Positions 27,599 to 37,349 of a stretch of DNA of 64,000 nucleotides are shown here, in pieces; positions within the stretch are counted from its first letter, which is position 1, and every line of letters begins with the position of its first letter. The translations under genes and the position numbers were made by a program. The stretch is taken from contig NZ_JAMBOS010000001.1 in assembly GCF_023715705.1 (NCBI RefSeq), positions 248,001 to 312,000 on the forward strand, in the 5' to 3' direction. This DNA comes from Halalkalibacter oceani. GTDB taxonomy: Bacteria; Bacillota; Bacilli; Bacillales; Bacillaceae_D. The notes beneath the pieces were generated by a model. That model was given only the letters and a program-made list of their open reading frames with translations, made no database searches and was not told where the DNA came from.

Positions 27599-27627
27599 TT
27601 GAAAAAAAGACCGGCTCGTATTATGAT
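27599..27627 (+). promoter_or_regulatory. Candidate sigma-A promoter for trmFO
   Basis: TTGAAA (27599-27604), a 17-base spacer and TATGAT (27622-27627). The predicted transcript would carry the hairpin at 27650-27671 in its leader. Confidence 0.62.
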
Positions 27628-27649
27628 GGTAGTCGGATAAGAGACAATC

Positions 27650-27671
27650 GCCTTCACCTTACGGTGAAGGC
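27650..27671 (+). other. Leader hairpin before trmFO
   Basis: GCCTTCACC (27650-27658) pairs perfectly with GGTGAAGGC (27663-27671) around a 4-base loop, followed by ATTTCT. It could be a weak topA terminator or, given the promoter just upstream, part of the trmFO leader. Confidence 0.6.
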
Positions 27672-27724
27672 ATTTCTACTGTTTGAAAAGCAAGCGGTTT
27701 TTTAAGTTGGAGGGATTAGACGAC

Positions 27725-29032
27725 GTGACACAACAACATGTAAACGTAATAGGAGCGGGGCTGGCCGGCAGTGAAGCCGCCTGGCAGCTGGCGAAGCGCG
27801 GCATTCAGGTTCATCTTTATGAAATGCGTCCGGTAAAGCAGACACCCGCTCATCATACAGATAAATTCGCAGAACTGGTTTGCAGCAATTCTTTACGCGG
27901 CAATTCATTAACGAACGCCGTCGGTGTGCTGAAGGAAGAAATGCGCCAGTTGGATTCCGTCATTATCCGTTCGGCGGATGAAGCCTCCGTTCCGGCCGGC
28001 GGAGCGCTTGCGGTCGATCGCCATGAGTTTGCTGGAGCGGTGACGAAGCAGGTCAAGCATCACCCGAATGTGACGGTGTTTACTGAAGAGGTGACCTCCA
28101 TTCCGGAAGGACCGACGATTATTGCAACCGGTCCTTTAACTTCGGCTGAGCTTTCCGCTGAATTAAAGGCATTAACCGGCGAGGAGTATTTATACTTTTA
28201 TGACGCGGCGGCGCCTATTATTGAAACAGACTCAATTGATATGAATAAGGTTTATTTGAAATCGCGCTATGACAAAGGAGAAGCGGCTTATTTAAACTGT
28301 CCGATGACGGAGGAGGAATTCGACCGTTTTTATGAAGCGCTCATTTCCGCAGAAACGGTGCCGCTGAAAGAATTCGAAAAAGAGATCTTTTTTGAAGGCT
28401 GTATGCCGATTGAAGTCATGGCGAAGCGCGGACGGAAGACGATGCTCTTCGGGCCGATGAAACCGGTTGGCCTTGAACATCCGGAGACAGGGAAGCGTCC
28501 GTTCGCCGTCGTCCAGCTGAGACAGGATAACACGTCCGGAACGCTATATAATATTGTCGGCTTTCAGACACATTTAAAATGGGGACCGCAGAAAGAAGTG
28601 ATTCGTCTGATTCCAGGCTTGGAAAATGCCGAAATCGTCCGCTATGGCGTGATGCACCGCAATACGTTCATCAACTCGCCAAATTTGCTTAAACCGACCT
28701 ATCAATACAAGCAGCGCGATGATTTATTTTTCGCCGGGCAAATTACTGGTGTCGAGGGCTATGTGGAATCAGCGGCGGCCGGACTGGTTGCTGGAATCAA
28801 TGCCGCGCGCTATGTACAGCAGCAGGATTTGCTGACATTCCCAGACGAGACGGTCATCGGCAGTATGGCTGCTTATATTACAACGGCCAATGCGAAAAAT
28901 TTTCAGCCGATGAATGCGAATTTTGGTTTACTTCCGCCATTAGAGGTAAGAATTAAGAATAAACAGGAACGTTACGAGCAACTCGCTGGGCGCGCATTGG
29001 GCACAATTCAGAATTTTGTGAAAAAAATGTAA
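27725..29032 (+). CDS. trmFO: Folate-dependent tRNA (uracil-54-C5)-methyltransferase TrmFO
   Basis: Makes m5U54 (ribothymidine) in tRNA using methylene-tetrahydrofolate and FAD. The FAD-binding GxGxxG is in [21 protein letters not shown]. The family segments [18 protein letters not shown] (with the catalytic Cys region), FFEGCMPIE and [12 protein letters not shown] are present. GTG 27725 with GGAGGG (27709-27714) is the best start and yields 435 aa, the B. subtilis length. Confidence 0.97.
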   Translation: MTQQHVNVIGAGLAGSEAAWQLAKRGIQVHLYEMRPVKQTPAHHTDKFAELVCSNSLRGNSLTNAVGVLKEEMRQLDSVIIRSADEASVPAGGALAVDRHEFAGAVTKQVKHHPNVTVFTEEVTSIPEGPTIIATGPLTSAELSAELKALTGEEYLYFYDAAAPIIETDSIDMNKVYLKSRYDKGEAAYLNCPMTEEEFDRFYEALISAETVPLKEFEKEIFFEGCMPIEVMAKRGRKTMLFGPMKPVGLEHPETGKRPFAVVQLRQDNTSGTLYNIVGFQTHLKWGPQKEVIRLIPGLENAEIVRYGVMHRNTFINSPNLLKPTYQYKQRDDLFFAGQITGVEGYVESAAAGLVAGINAARYVQQQDLLTFPDETVIGSMAAYITTANAKNFQPMNANFGLLPPLEVRIKNKQERYEQLAGRALGTIQNFVKKM

Positions 29033-29043
29033 ACATCGTTGTC

Positions 29044-29078
29044 AGAGCTACTAAATCATGTTAGAATTTAGTAGCTCT
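29044..29078. repeat. Perfect 13-bp inverted repeat between trmFO and xerC
   Basis: AGAGCTACTAAAT (29044-29056) and its exact complement (29066-29078) flank a 9-base loop. No T-run follows. Either an RNA hairpin after trmFO or a protein-binding palindrome before xerC. Confidence 0.7.
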
Positions 29079-29098
29079 AGAGGCGAGAGGGGTGTTTT

Positions 29099-29995
29099 GT
29101 GTTGGGAAAGCAGTCCTGGCTCGAGCAATTTATCGTCTATTTACAAATGGAAAAAAACAGCTCCTTACATACGATCCGGAGTTATAAGCGGGATATTGAT
29201 GATTTTTATCAGTTTATGAAAGCCAAGGGAGTCCAAGAATTCCCGGATGTGACAAGAGCTGATGTTCGCGCTTATTTAACGATGCTATATGAGAAGAACT
29301 ATGCGAGAAAAACGGTATCACGGAAAATTTCTGCATTAAGAAGCCTCTATAATTTTCACATGCGTGAAAAACGTGTGTCGGAGAATGTCTTTTCCACTGT
29401 ATTCCTTCCCAAACATGAAGGTCGGCTGCCGACGTTCCTCTATGAAGAAGAAATCCAGGAACTCTTTTATTCCTTGCAGGGGCATAAGCCGCTTGATCAA
29501 CGCGACCGCGCCTTGCTGGAACTGTTGTATGCGACGGGGATGCGCGTAAGTGAATGCGCAGGTCTTGCCGTTCATGATCTCGATTTGTCGATCGGCACGG
29601 TGCTTGTCCATGGGAAGGGACGGAAAGAACGCTATCTCCCTGTCGGTTCTTTCGCTCTTGAGGCGATTGAGCGTTACATCAATGACGGGCGGCGGCAGCT
29701 CGAAAAAAAGACATCACCCGACGCGCTTTTTCTCAATTACAAAGGGGGACAGCTGACGGATCGCAGCATCCGGACGATTGTCAAAAAACGGATGGAGCAG
29801 GCCGCTCAGCATAAGCATCTGCGTCCGCATGATATCCGCCATTCCTTTGCGACCCACCTGCTTAATAATGGAGCTGATTTGCGGGTAGTACAAGAGCTGC
29901 TCGGTCATGAGCATTTGTCAACGACGCAGATGTACACCCATGTGACAAAGGAGAGACTACGGCATGTTTATCAGGCGCATCATCCTCGGGCATAA
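29099..29995 (+). CDS. xerC: Tyrosine recombinase XerC (CodV)
   Basis: With XerD it resolves chromosome dimers at dif. The 298-aa protein has an N-terminal SAM-like core-binding domain (HTIRSYKRDIDDFYQF) and the catalytic domain with Arg in TGMRVSECAGL, Lys in HGKGRKERYLP, HDIRHSFATHLL (His-x-x-Arg), LGHEHLSTTQ and nucleophile Tyr in MYTHV. The start is GTG 29099 or TTG 29102. First gene of the codV-clpQ-clpY-codY operon known from B. subtilis. Confidence 0.96.
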   Translation: MLGKQSWLEQFIVYLQMEKNSSLHTIRSYKRDIDDFYQFMKAKGVQEFPDVTRADVRAYLTMLYEKNYARKTVSRKISALRSLYNFHMREKRVSENVFSTVFLPKHEGRLPTFLYEEEIQELFYSLQGHKPLDQRDRALLELLYATGMRVSECAGLAVHDLDLSIGTVLVHGKGRKERYLPVGSFALEAIERYINDGRRQLEKKTSPDALFLNYKGGQLTDRSIRTIVKKRMEQAAQHKHLRPHDIRHSFATHLLNNGADLRVVQELLGHEHLSTTQMYTHVTKERLRHVYQAHHPRA

Positions 29996-30019
29996 CGAAG
30001 TAGATGAAGGAGGAAGGAT

Positions 30020-30562
30020 ATGAGTCAATTCCATGCAACGACGATTTTTGCCATTCAGCACAACGGAGCCTGCGCGATGGCCGGTGATGGTCAGGTGACG
30101 TTTGGCAATGCTGTTGTGATGAAGCATACAGCGAGAAAAGTACGAACGATTTATCAGGGGAAGGTGCTGGCAGGCTTTGCCGGTTCAGTCGCTGATGCTT
30201 TTACGTTGTTTGAAAAATTCGAATCCAGGTTAGAAGAATATAACGGGAATTTGCAGCGGGCCGCTGTAGAAGTTGCAAAAGAATGGCGAAGTGACAAAGT
30301 GCTTAGACGGCTGGAAGCGATGCTGATTGTGATGAACCGGGAACATTTGCTGCTCGTTTCGGGAACCGGGGAAGTGATTGAACCCGATGACGGCATTCTG
30401 GCGATTGGCTCGGGAGGCAATTATGCGCTTGCCGCAGGACGTGCATTGAAAAAACACGCGCCTGCTTTGTCAGCGAAGGATATTGCCGCAGCCGCGCTCG
30501 AGACAGCGGGAGATATCTGCGTGTACACAAACGATAACGTCGTTGTTGAGGAACTAAGCTGA
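30020..30562 (+). CDS. hslV: HslV/ClpQ protease subunit
   Basis: Proteolytic ring of the HslVU (ClpQY) protease. The 180-aa protein begins [16 protein letters not shown]. As in B. subtilis ClpQ there is a short extension before TTIF with Ser at position 2; in B. subtilis that N-terminal Ser was reported as the nucleophile rather than the usual Thr. GDGQVTFG and [14 protein letters not shown] are conserved. The SD AAGGAGGAAGG is strong. It lies 24 bases after xerC. Confidence 0.97.
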   Translation: MSQFHATTIFAIQHNGACAMAGDGQVTFGNAVVMKHTARKVRTIYQGKVLAGFAGSVADAFTLFEKFESRLEEYNGNLQRAAVEVAKEWRSDKVLRRLEAMLIVMNREHLLLVSGTGEVIEPDDGILAIGSGGNYALAAGRALKKHAPALSAKDIAAAALETAGDICVYTNDNVVVEELS

Positions 30563-30599
30563 GCCGTAAGCAATTAATTCCCTATGGAGAGTGATCGTT

Positions 30600-31994
30600 A
30601 TGAAAACAGCCTTTACCCCACGTGAAATTGTTGAACGTCTGGATCAATTTATCGTCGGACAGGAGCAGGCGAAGAAGTCGGTAGCCATTGCCCTCCGTAA
30701 TCGCTATCGCCGCAGCTTGCTTGATGACAAAATAAAAGACGAAGTCACCCCGAAGAATATTTTAATGATTGGACCGACGGGAGTCGGGAAAACAGAAATC
30801 GCCCGGCGGCTCGCTAAGCTGGTCGGCGCTCCATTTGTCAAAGTGGAGGCAACGAAATTCACTGAAGTAGGCTATGTCGGGCGCGATGTCGAGTCGATGG
30901 TGAGAGATCTCGTCGAAACAAGCGTCCGCATCGTCAAGGTGGAAAAGATGGCGGCGGTGCGTGCCCAGGCCGAAGAGCAGGCGAATCAGCGCATCATTGA
31001 TTTGCTGCTTCCTTCGAAAAAAAAGCAGTCCACCTATAAGAACCCTTTCGAAATGCTGTTCGGTCAGCAGGAAGCGGAGCAGCCTGCCGAACCGGATGCT
31101 TCGCAGGAAAATACGAGAGAGCAGCAACGGCGGCAGCTTGCTCACCAGCTTGCGTTAGGTGAGCTTGAAGACCGGATGGTGACGATTGAGGTGGAGGAGC
31201 AGTCGCAAAGCTTTATGGATATGTTTCAGGGCGCCGGCATGGAGCAGATGGGAATGAACATGCAGGAAATGCTCGGTGGGATGCTGCCGAAGAAGCGCAA
31301 AAAAAGACGGCTGCCGATTTCCGACGCGCGTAAAGTGCTGACGGAGGAAGAAGCACAGAAGCTGATCGATATGGATGAGGTGACGCAGGAAGCTGTCGAA
31401 AAGGCGGAGCAGCTTGGCATCATTTTCATTGATGAGATTGACAAGGTCGTCGGCAAAGGTCAGCAATCGGCTGATGTTTCACGCGAAGGTGTTCAGCGTG
31501 ACATCCTTCCGATTGTCGAAGGCTCGACGATTGTGACCAAATACGGCCCGGTGAAAACCGATCATATCCTCTTTATCGGAGCGGGGGCCTTTCATATCGC
31601 CAAGCCTTCTGATTTGATTCCGGAGCTTCAGGGCCGCTTTCCGATCCGTGTGGAGCTGACGAATCTGACAGTTGATGATTTTGTCAGGATTATGGTCGAG
31701 CCCAATAATGCGCTCATTAAGCAATATAGTGCGCTTCTTGAAACAGAAGGTATAAAAATCAAATTTTCTGACGAAGCTGTTCATAAGATTGCGACTATTG
31801 CTACAGAGGTCAACCAGGAGACGGAAAATATCGGCGCGAGACGGTTGCATACGCTGCTGGAACGGCTATTGGAGGATTTATCATTCGAAGCTCCTGATAT
31901 TACGTTGGAAGAAATCGTGATCACACCAGAATACGTCGACGAAAAACTAGCATCTATTGCCAAGAACCGAGATTTAAGTCAATACATTTTGTAA
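30600..31994 (+). CDS. hslU: HslU/ClpY ATPase subunit
   Basis: AAA+ unfoldase that feeds HslV. Its 464 aa show Walker [10 protein letters not shown], the [18 protein letters not shown] pore region, a long helical I domain (about residues 110-240), Walker [11 protein letters not shown] and the sensor-2 area [19 protein letters not shown] 30600 is chosen because GGAGA (30586-30590) is 9 bases away; GTG 30591 is too close to that SD. The last residues SQYIL enter the HslV pocket in the family. Confidence 0.97.
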   Translation: MKTAFTPREIVERLDQFIVGQEQAKKSVAIALRNRYRRSLLDDKIKDEVTPKNILMIGPTGVGKTEIARRLAKLVGAPFVKVEATKFTEVGYVGRDVESMVRDLVETSVRIVKVEKMAAVRAQAEEQANQRIIDLLLPSKKKQSTYKNPFEMLFGQQEAEQPAEPDASQENTREQQRRQLAHQLALGELEDRMVTIEVEEQSQSFMDMFQGAGMEQMGMNMQEMLGGMLPKKRKKRRLPISDARKVLTEEEAQKLIDMDEVTQEAVEKAEQLGIIFIDEIDKVVGKGQQSADVSREGVQRDILPIVEGSTIVTKYGPVKTDHILFIGAGAFHIAKPSDLIPELQGRFPIRVELTNLTVDDFVRIMVEPNNALIKQYSALLETEGIKIKFSDEAVHKIATIATEVNQETENIGARRLHTLLERLLEDLSFEAPDITLEEIVITPEYVDEKLASIAKNRDLSQYIL

Positions 31995-32016
31995 AAAAAC
32001 AGGAGGAGAGAAAAAA

Positions 32017-32796
32017 ATGAATTTATTATCAAGGACAAGAAAAATCAATGAGATGTTGCAAAAGTCAGGAGGACAGCACGTCAGCTTCCGCGCGATGGCG
32101 GAAACGCTTCGCGATACGATCAGCTGCAATATTTTCGTACTGAGCAGACGTGGGAAGGTGCTTGGGTATGCAATCAAGCAGGAGATTGAAAATGAGCGCA
32201 TGAAAAAAATGCTCGAGGACAGACGTTTTCCGGAGGAATACACAGATAATCTCTTTAAAATTGAGGAGACTTCAGCCAATCTGGATATCGACAGTGAATT
32301 CACCGCGTTTCCTGTTGAGAATAAGGACTTGTTTCAAAGTGGCTTAACGACGATTGTCCCGATTCAAGGCGGCGGACAGCGTCTTGGTACGTTAATTTTA
32401 GCGCGCCTGAATGACTCTTTCAGCGATGATGATCTCATCCTTGCTGAATATGGCGCAACGGTAGTCGGCATTGAAATTTTACACGAGAAGACGCAGGAAA
32501 TTGAAGAGGAAGCAAGAAGCAAGGCGGTCGTGCAAATGGCGATCAGCTCGCTATCCTACAGTGAGCTGGAGGCTGTTGAGCATATTTTCCACGAGCTCGA
32601 TGGCAAGGAAGGCTTACTTGTCGCCAGTAAGATTGCCGACCGCGTCGGGATCACGCGCTCGGTCATCGTCAACGCTCTCCGCAAGCTGGAAAGCGCCGGC
32701 GTTATTGAATCGCGTTCACTCGGTATGAAAGGAACCTATATCAAAGTGTTGAATGATAAGTTCCTCGTCGAGCTTGAAAAGCTGAAGGCGAAATAA
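32017..32796 (+). CDS. codY: CodY, GTP- and branched-chain-amino-acid-responsive global regulator
   Basis: Represses nutrient-limitation genes when GTP and Ile/Leu/Val are high. The 259 aa (exactly the B. subtilis length) comprise a GAF effector domain ([29 protein letters not shown]) and a C-terminal winged helix-turn-helix [20 protein letters not shown]. The SD AGGAGGAG is strong. It ends the xerC-hslVU-codY operon and lies upstream of the fla/che operon, which CodY represses in B. subtilis; whether it does so here cannot be read. Confidence 0.98.
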   Translation: MNLLSRTRKINEMLQKSGGQHVSFRAMAETLRDTISCNIFVLSRRGKVLGYAIKQEIENERMKKMLEDRRFPEEYTDNLFKIEETSANLDIDSEFTAFPVENKDLFQSGLTTIVPIQGGGQRLGTLILARLNDSFSDDDLILAEYGATVVGIEILHEKTQEIEEEARSKAVVQMAISSLSYSELEAVEHIFHELDGKEGLLVASKIADRVGITRSVIVNALRKLESAGVIESRSLGMKGTYIKVLNDKFLVELEKLKAK

Positions 32797-32911
32797 AGAG
32801 GACTATACAGCAAAAGGGAAAAAATTTTTTCAATAAGCCGTTAAGCTTGTGAAAACTTCAACTGCTTCACAACCGTTTTAAATGGGAGGCGGCGGTTACG
32901 TTTTCTGTGTG

Positions 32912-32938
32912 GCGCAGGAGGGAAAAGCTCTCCTGCGC
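32912..32938 (+). terminator. First terminator after codY
   Basis: GCGCAGGAG (32912-32920) pairs with CTCCTGCGC (32930-32938). A short pyrimidine-rich stretch follows. Confidence 0.65.
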
Positions 32939-32980
32939 TCTGTTCAAACAATAGTTAGACTTCATCGCTGCTTGTAAAGG

Positions 32981-33021
32981 GTGCGTCAAAAGGGAAAACA
33001 ACCTTTTGACGCACTTTTTTT
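32981..33021 (+). terminator. Second, strong terminator after codY
   Basis: A perfect 13-bp stem (32981-32993 with 33002-33014) is followed by seven T residues. The arm AACCTTTTGACGCAC is a variant of the dispersed hairpin family. Confidence 0.88.
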
Positions 33022-33503
33022 GTTTGGCTCGGGTTCGTGGTGGTCATCAACATCTCAAGAGTAGACATAGGGGAGAGAGGAAGAAGAGATAGGCGGACTG
33101 TTTTGATAAAAGAAATCAGTTGTAAAGGATTTTTGAATGGGATTATTGGTAGATTTTTTCTGTATTGTGTAGCCTGGACGTAACAAATATGATACAAATA
33201 TTACAACAGTGTTAAAATAGTAATTTATTTGTCGTTTTTTGTGCTTTATCTAAAAATTCATATAAGTTCTTAGTAAAATAGTGCGTATGTGTCGGTATTT
33301 GTACTATAATGTAGATTATGGATGATAGTTTTTGTATAGTTTTGCGACAAAAGTCCACAATTTACTCTAGTTCTTTTATATCGAATTTCCTATTTTTACA
33401 AACGGTATTAGACTTTTCCTGTGACTTTGTTTACAATTTCATTGAGAGCTTATGTGAAAATATGAATAAATCTATAAGATACTGTCGAAAGGTGGAATAA
33501 TAG

Positions 33504-33902
33504 ATGGATCTTTTTGGCGGCTCGACGTTCAGAGTGCTTGAGCGCGGGCTTGATGGAGCTCAGTTAAGACAAAATGCAATCTCGCAAAACATCGCCAATG
33601 TCGATACACCTTATTACAAAGCGAAGGATGTTTCCTTCAAAGAGACATTGCAGCAGGCGATGAATGAACCGAAACTAAAGGCTTATCGGACGAATGAAAA
33701 GCATCTTGAATTTTCAACAACAAGCCAGGGACCTGTAATCGAGACAACGAGAAACACGATGTATAACCATAACCAGAATAATGTCGATATTGATCTGGAA
33801 ATGGCGGAATTGGCGAAAAACCAAATTTATTACAATGCGCTAATCGACAGAATGAATGGCCGCTTCTCAAGCTTGCAAACGGTCATTAGAGGAGGAAGTT
33901 AA
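33504..33902 (+). CDS. flgB: Flagellar basal-body rod protein FlgB
   Basis: Proximal rod subunit exported by the flagellar type III apparatus. The 132-aa protein has the rod signature LRQNAISQNIANVDTPYYKAKDV near the N terminus and a C-terminal helix. First gene of the fla/che operon; SD AAGGTGG before ATG 33504. flgC starts 2 bases after its stop. Confidence 0.96.
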   Translation: MDLFGGSTFRVLERGLDGAQLRQNAISQNIANVDTPYYKAKDVSFKETLQQAMNEPKLKAYRTNEKHLEFSTTSQGPVIETTRNTMYNHNQNNVDIDLEMAELAKNQIYYNALIDRMNGRFSSLQTVIRGGS

Positions 33903-33904
33903 AA

Positions 33905-34366
33905 ATGAGTATTTTTCATGGGCTTAATACGAGCGCCTCGGCTCTTACCTCGCAGCGGCTGCGGATGGATGTAATCTCGGCCAACATGGCAAATGCTGAA
34001 TCGACGAGAGCGAGGATGGTGGATGGGGAGTGGCAGCCGTACCGGCGGAAAATGGTCGTGATGCAACCGAACGAAAAACAACCGTTCTCAGCTTTTTTGC
34101 ATCAGGCGATGGGCCGTTCGACAAATTCTGAAATCGGCCATGGGGTAAAGGTCTCGGCGATCGTTGATGATCAAACACCGTTCAAGGAGATGTATGACCC
34201 CGAGCATCCCGATGCGAATGAAGAAGGATACGTACAACTGCCTAATGTTGATCCATTAAGGGAGATGGTTGATTTAATGAGTGCAACGCGCTCGTATGAA
34301 GCGAATGTCACCACGCTCAATGCATCAAAAAATATGTTACTGAAAGCACTAGAAATTGGTAGATAG
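33905..34366 (+). CDS. flgC: Flagellar basal-body rod protein FlgC
   Basis: Second proximal rod protein, 153 aa, with MSIFHGLNTSASALTSQRLRMDVISANMANAEST, the rod/hook family N terminus, and the C-terminal helical motif LMSATRSYEANVTTLNASKNML. The SD AGAGGAGG is strong. Co-transcribed with flgB and fliE. Confidence 0.96.
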   Translation: MSIFHGLNTSASALTSQRLRMDVISANMANAESTRARMVDGEWQPYRRKMVVMQPNEKQPFSAFLHQAMGRSTNSEIGHGVKVSAIVDDQTPFKEMYDPEHPDANEEGYVQLPNVDPLREMVDLMSATRSYEANVTTLNASKNMLLKALEIGR

Positions 34367-34378
34367 GAGTGATAAAAG

Positions 34379-34687
34379 TTGGATATTAAAATAGGTCAAT
34401 CTCCTTTTGTTTTTCAAGGTGGAATACATAATCAAAATGGATCAAGAATGTCCGCGGGGGAGGCTCATCAATCTTTTAAAACTGCTTTGAACGAAGCAAT
34501 TGAGCATGTGAACAGCCTGCAACAGGAATCGGCACAAAAAACAGAAAGACTGGCAAGTGGGGAAATTGATGATTTGCACGACGTGATGATTACGGGTCAA
34601 AAAGCAAGTATTACGTTACAGGCAACGGTAGAGGTTCGGAATAAAGTGATTGAAGCATACCAAGAAATCATGAGAATGCAAGTGTAA
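34379..34687 (+). CDS. fliE: Flagellar hook-basal body protein FliE
   Basis: A 102-aa helical protein joining the MS ring to the rod. Typical C-terminal half: DLHDVMITGQKASITLQATVEVRNKVIEAYQEIMRMQV. The start is TTG 34379 after TAGGAGTG. Nothing unusual. Confidence 0.95.
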   Translation: MDIKIGQSPFVFQGGIHNQNGSRMSAGEAHQSFKTALNEAIEHVNSLQQESAQKTERLASGEIDDLHDVMITGQKASITLQATVEVRNKVIEAYQEIMRMQV

Positions 34688-34736
34688 TGCTTGTTCTGTT
34701 TGAGTCTCACGGTAGTTGTTGGATGTAGGAGGGCAC

Positions 34737-36317
34737 ATGAACGAGAAACTATCAATATATAAACAACGAATAACAGAATTTTGGGCAGGACGTTCTGGTA
34801 TGCAGAAAGGAATAATAGCCGGTTCTACCCTAGGCATTATTGCACTAATTATTCTTTTTACATTCTTAGGGACGAGAACAAGCTATCAACCTCTTTATAG
34901 TAATCTGACACTTCAGGAAACAGGGCAGATTAAAGAAACACTAGATGCAAGAGGGATTTCTTCAACCATTTCCGATAACGGAACGACGATCCTTGTCCCT
35001 GAAACGCAAGTGGACGCATTAAAGGTCGAACTGGCTGCGGAAGGGCTGCCGCGAAGTGGAAGTATTGATTATTCCTTCTTTCAGGAGCAGATGGGCTTCG
35101 GGATGACCGACAATGAATTTTCGGTCATGGAAAGAGCGGCAATGCAAACAGAGCTGGCTGAGCTGATCCGCAATGTAAATGGGGTTAACCAGGCTAGGGT
35201 GATGATTACGATTCCGGAAGATAATGTTTGGGCAAATGACCCGCAGGAATTCGCGACGGCTGCTGTGGTGCTCGATTTGGCACCAGGCTATCAGCTGGAA
35301 CAGGGCCAGGTAAATGCCTTGTTTCATCTAGTTTCAAAGAGTGTGCCGAATCTCCCTATAGATAATATCGTCATTTCGGATCAAATGTTTAACGATTATG
35401 TTTATGAAAATGCAGAAGGAAGTAATACGACTCTAACAGCCTATGAACAGCAGCGTTCGATTCAGCGGGATATTGAACGCGATTTGACGCGCAATCTGCA
35501 GCAAATGCTCGGAACAATGGTCGGGCGGGATAAAGTTTTAATATCAGTCTCAACCGATATTGATTTCACGCAGGAGAACCGGACCGAAGCGTTGGTTGAG
35601 CCGGTGGATCCAGAGAACATGGAAGGCTTGACGGTCAGCCTGGAGCGGATTGAAGAGGCGTACAGTGGCGAAGGAGCAGTGGAAGGCGGAGTCGCCGGAG
35701 TCGGCGATGAAATTCCAAACTTTCCAGGCGGAGTCGCTCAAGGTCCATCCGAATGGGAGCGGGCAGAGGAACGGATTAACAATGAAGTGAATCGAATCAA
35801 CCGCGATATCGTGGAAAGTCCTTATAAAATTCGTGATTTAGGCATTCAGGTCATGGTTGAACCTCCTGAAGGAATGGAAGAGCTGCCGCAACAGCAGCTT
35901 GATGACATTCAGCAAATATTAGGAACGATTGTAAGAACGAGCATTTCCGGGGTTTATGCTGATGAACTCACCGAGGATGACCTTAATGAAAAGATTGTAG
36001 TGGCTTCAAGGCCGTTTGATGGCAAGATTGAGCTTGAGCCGGAGCCGTCGACAGTGATTCCAGTTTGGCTCTATGTTGTTGGCGGAGTATTGATCGCCGT
36101 TATTCTACTTCTTCTCTTCCTGTTACTAAGAAGACGTAATCAGGTAACGGAGGAAGAAGAGGAATTACCAATTGAAGAAGCCATTGAAGAAGTTCCTGAT
36201 TTACCGGATGAAGAAACCGGAATTTCCGCGACGAAGCGCAAGCAGCTTGAAAAGATGGCAAGAGAGAAACCGGAAGAATTTTCGAAATTATTACGAACAT
36301 GGCTTTCAGAAGATTAA
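34737..36317 (+). CDS. fliF: Flagellar MS-ring protein FliF
   Basis: Forms the membrane-embedded MS ring on which the flagellum is built. The 526-aa protein has one membrane helix near residues 22-44 (GIIAGSTLGIIALIILFTFLG), a large periplasmic-side region with the YscJ/FliF motif LVPETQVDALKVELAAEGLPRSG, a second membrane helix near residue 445-470 (VIPVWLYVVGGVLIAVILLLL) and a FliG-binding tail rich in Glu. ATG 34737 follows TAGGAGGG; the longer frame from 34716 lacks an SD. Confidence 0.96.
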   Translation: MNEKLSIYKQRITEFWAGRSGMQKGIIAGSTLGIIALIILFTFLGTRTSYQPLYSNLTLQETGQIKETLDARGISSTISDNGTTILVPETQVDALKVELAAEGLPRSGSIDYSFFQEQMGFGMTDNEFSVMERAAMQTELAELIRNVNGVNQARVMITIPEDNVWANDPQEFATAAVVLDLAPGYQLEQGQVNALFHLVSKSVPNLPIDNIVISDQMFNDYVYENAEGSNTTLTAYEQQRSIQRDIERDLTRNLQQMLGTMVGRDKVLISVSTDIDFTQENRTEALVEPVDPENMEGLTVSLERIEEAYSGEGAVEGGVAGVGDEIPNFPGGVAQGPSEWERAEERINNEVNRINRDIVESPYKIRDLGIQVMVEPPEGMEELPQQQLDDIQQILGTIVRTSISGVYADELTEDDLNEKIVVASRPFDGKIELEPEPSTVIPVWLYVVGGVLIAVILLLLFLLLRRRNQVTEEEEELPIEEAIEEVPDLPDEETGISATKRKQLEKMAREKPEEFSKLLRTWLSED

Positions 36318-36335
36318 CATTAGGAGGGAGAACGA

Positions 36336-37349
36336 ATGGCTACTGCGGCAAAAAAAGAATTAAATGGAAGACAAAAAGCAGCAATTCTCCTCATCTCCTT
36401 AGGGCCTGATGTATCTGCCCAGGTATATAAGCACCTTACAGAAGAAGAAATCGAACAGCTCACGCTTGAGATTGCTAATGTGCGCAAGGTCGACAGTGAG
36501 ATGAAGGAAGACATTCTGGAGCAGTTTCATTCCTTGGTGCTGGCCCAGGACTATATTGCTCAAGGCGGAATTGGCTACGCCAAAAGCATTTTAGAAAAAG
36601 CGCTCGGGGAAGAAAATGCGATGGACATCATTAACCGCCTTACCTCGACTTTACAGGTGAGACCATTTGATTTCGCGCGCAAGTCTGACCCTTCGCAGAT
36701 TTTGAATTTTATCCAAAATGAGCACCCGCAAACGATTGCTTTAATTTTGGCTTATTTGGAATCGGTGCAGGCCGGGCAAATCTTATCCGAACTTCCACAG
36801 GAGGTGCAGGCTGATGTAGCGAGAAGAATTGCCTTAATGGACAGCACGTCGCCGGAAATTGTTAATGAAGTCGAATCGATTCTTGAACAGAAGCTGTTAT
36901 CCACACTGACGCAGGATTATACGGATGCCGGCGGTATTGAGGCAGTCGTCGAAGTGCTTAACGGCGTTGACCGCAGCACGGAACGAACGATCCTCGATGC
37001 GCTGGAAATTCAGGATCCGGAGCTTGCCGAAGAAATCAAAAAGCGGATGTTTGTCTTTGAAGATATTGTTACGCTTGATAACCGTTCGATTCAGCGTGTC
37101 ATCCGCGACGTCGAGAATGAAGATTTGCAGCTGTCGCTTAAAGTGGCAAGCGAAGAAGTTAAAGAAGTTGTCTTTAACAATATGTCGCAGCGAATGGCTG
37201 AAACCTTCAAGGAAGAAATGGAATTTATGGGTCCTGTTCGTCTTCGCGATGTCGAAGAAGCGCAATCAAGAATCGTCGCTGTTATTCGACGTTTAGAAGA
37301 AGCTGGTGAAATCGTCGTTGCCCGCGGAGGAGACGATGTTATTGTCTAG
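36336..37349 (+). CDS. fliG: Flagellar motor switch protein FliG
   Basis: Torque-generating C-ring protein. The 337 aa include the N-terminal FliF-binding part (LNGRQKAAILLISLGPDVSAQVYKHL), the middle domain with EHPQT, and the C-terminal charged torque helix region RSIQRVIRDVENEDLQLSLK. SD TAGGAGGG. It overlaps fliH by 14 bases. Confidence 0.97.
   Translation: MATAAKKELNGRQKAAILLISLGPDVSAQVYKHLTEEEIEQLTLEIANVRKVDSEMKEDILEQFHSLVLAQDYIAQGGIGYAKSILEKALGEENAMDIINRLTSTLQVRPFDFARKSDPSQILNFIQNEHPQTIALILAYLESVQAGQILSELPQEVQADVARRIALMDSTSPEIVNEVESILEQKLLSTLTQDYTDAGGIEAVVEVLNGVDRSTERTILDALEIQDPELAEEIKKRMFVFEDIVTLDNRSIQRVIRDVENEDLQLSLKVASEEVKEVVFNNMSQRMAETFKEEMEFMGPVRLRDVEEAQSRIVAVIRRLEEAGEIVVARGGDDVIV

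Larger units (their letters stand above)
32797..33503 (+). other. 707-base gap between codY and flgB (terminators, then AT-rich fla/che upstream region)
   Basis: The first 225 bases hold two terminators (32912-32938 and 32981-33021). The rest is strongly AT-rich with no credible gene. Possible promoter parts are TTGTGT (33165-33170)-17-TATGAT (33188-33193) and a perfect TATAAT at 33305-33310 without a clear -35. No convincing sigma-D site (TAAA-N15-GCCGATAT) or CodY box was found. A transcript from 33317 would have an untranslated leader near 190 bases. Confidence 0.6.

Noticed and set aside
33150-33170. CodY box near the fla/che promoter region
   Set aside because: The best match to AATTTTCWGAAAATT has only about 9 of 15 positions, no better than chance in AT-rich DNA.
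33270-33300. Possible sigma-D promoter (TAAA then GTCGGTAT)
   Set aside because: The spacing is about 13 instead of 15 and two positions of the -10 differ from GCCGATAT.
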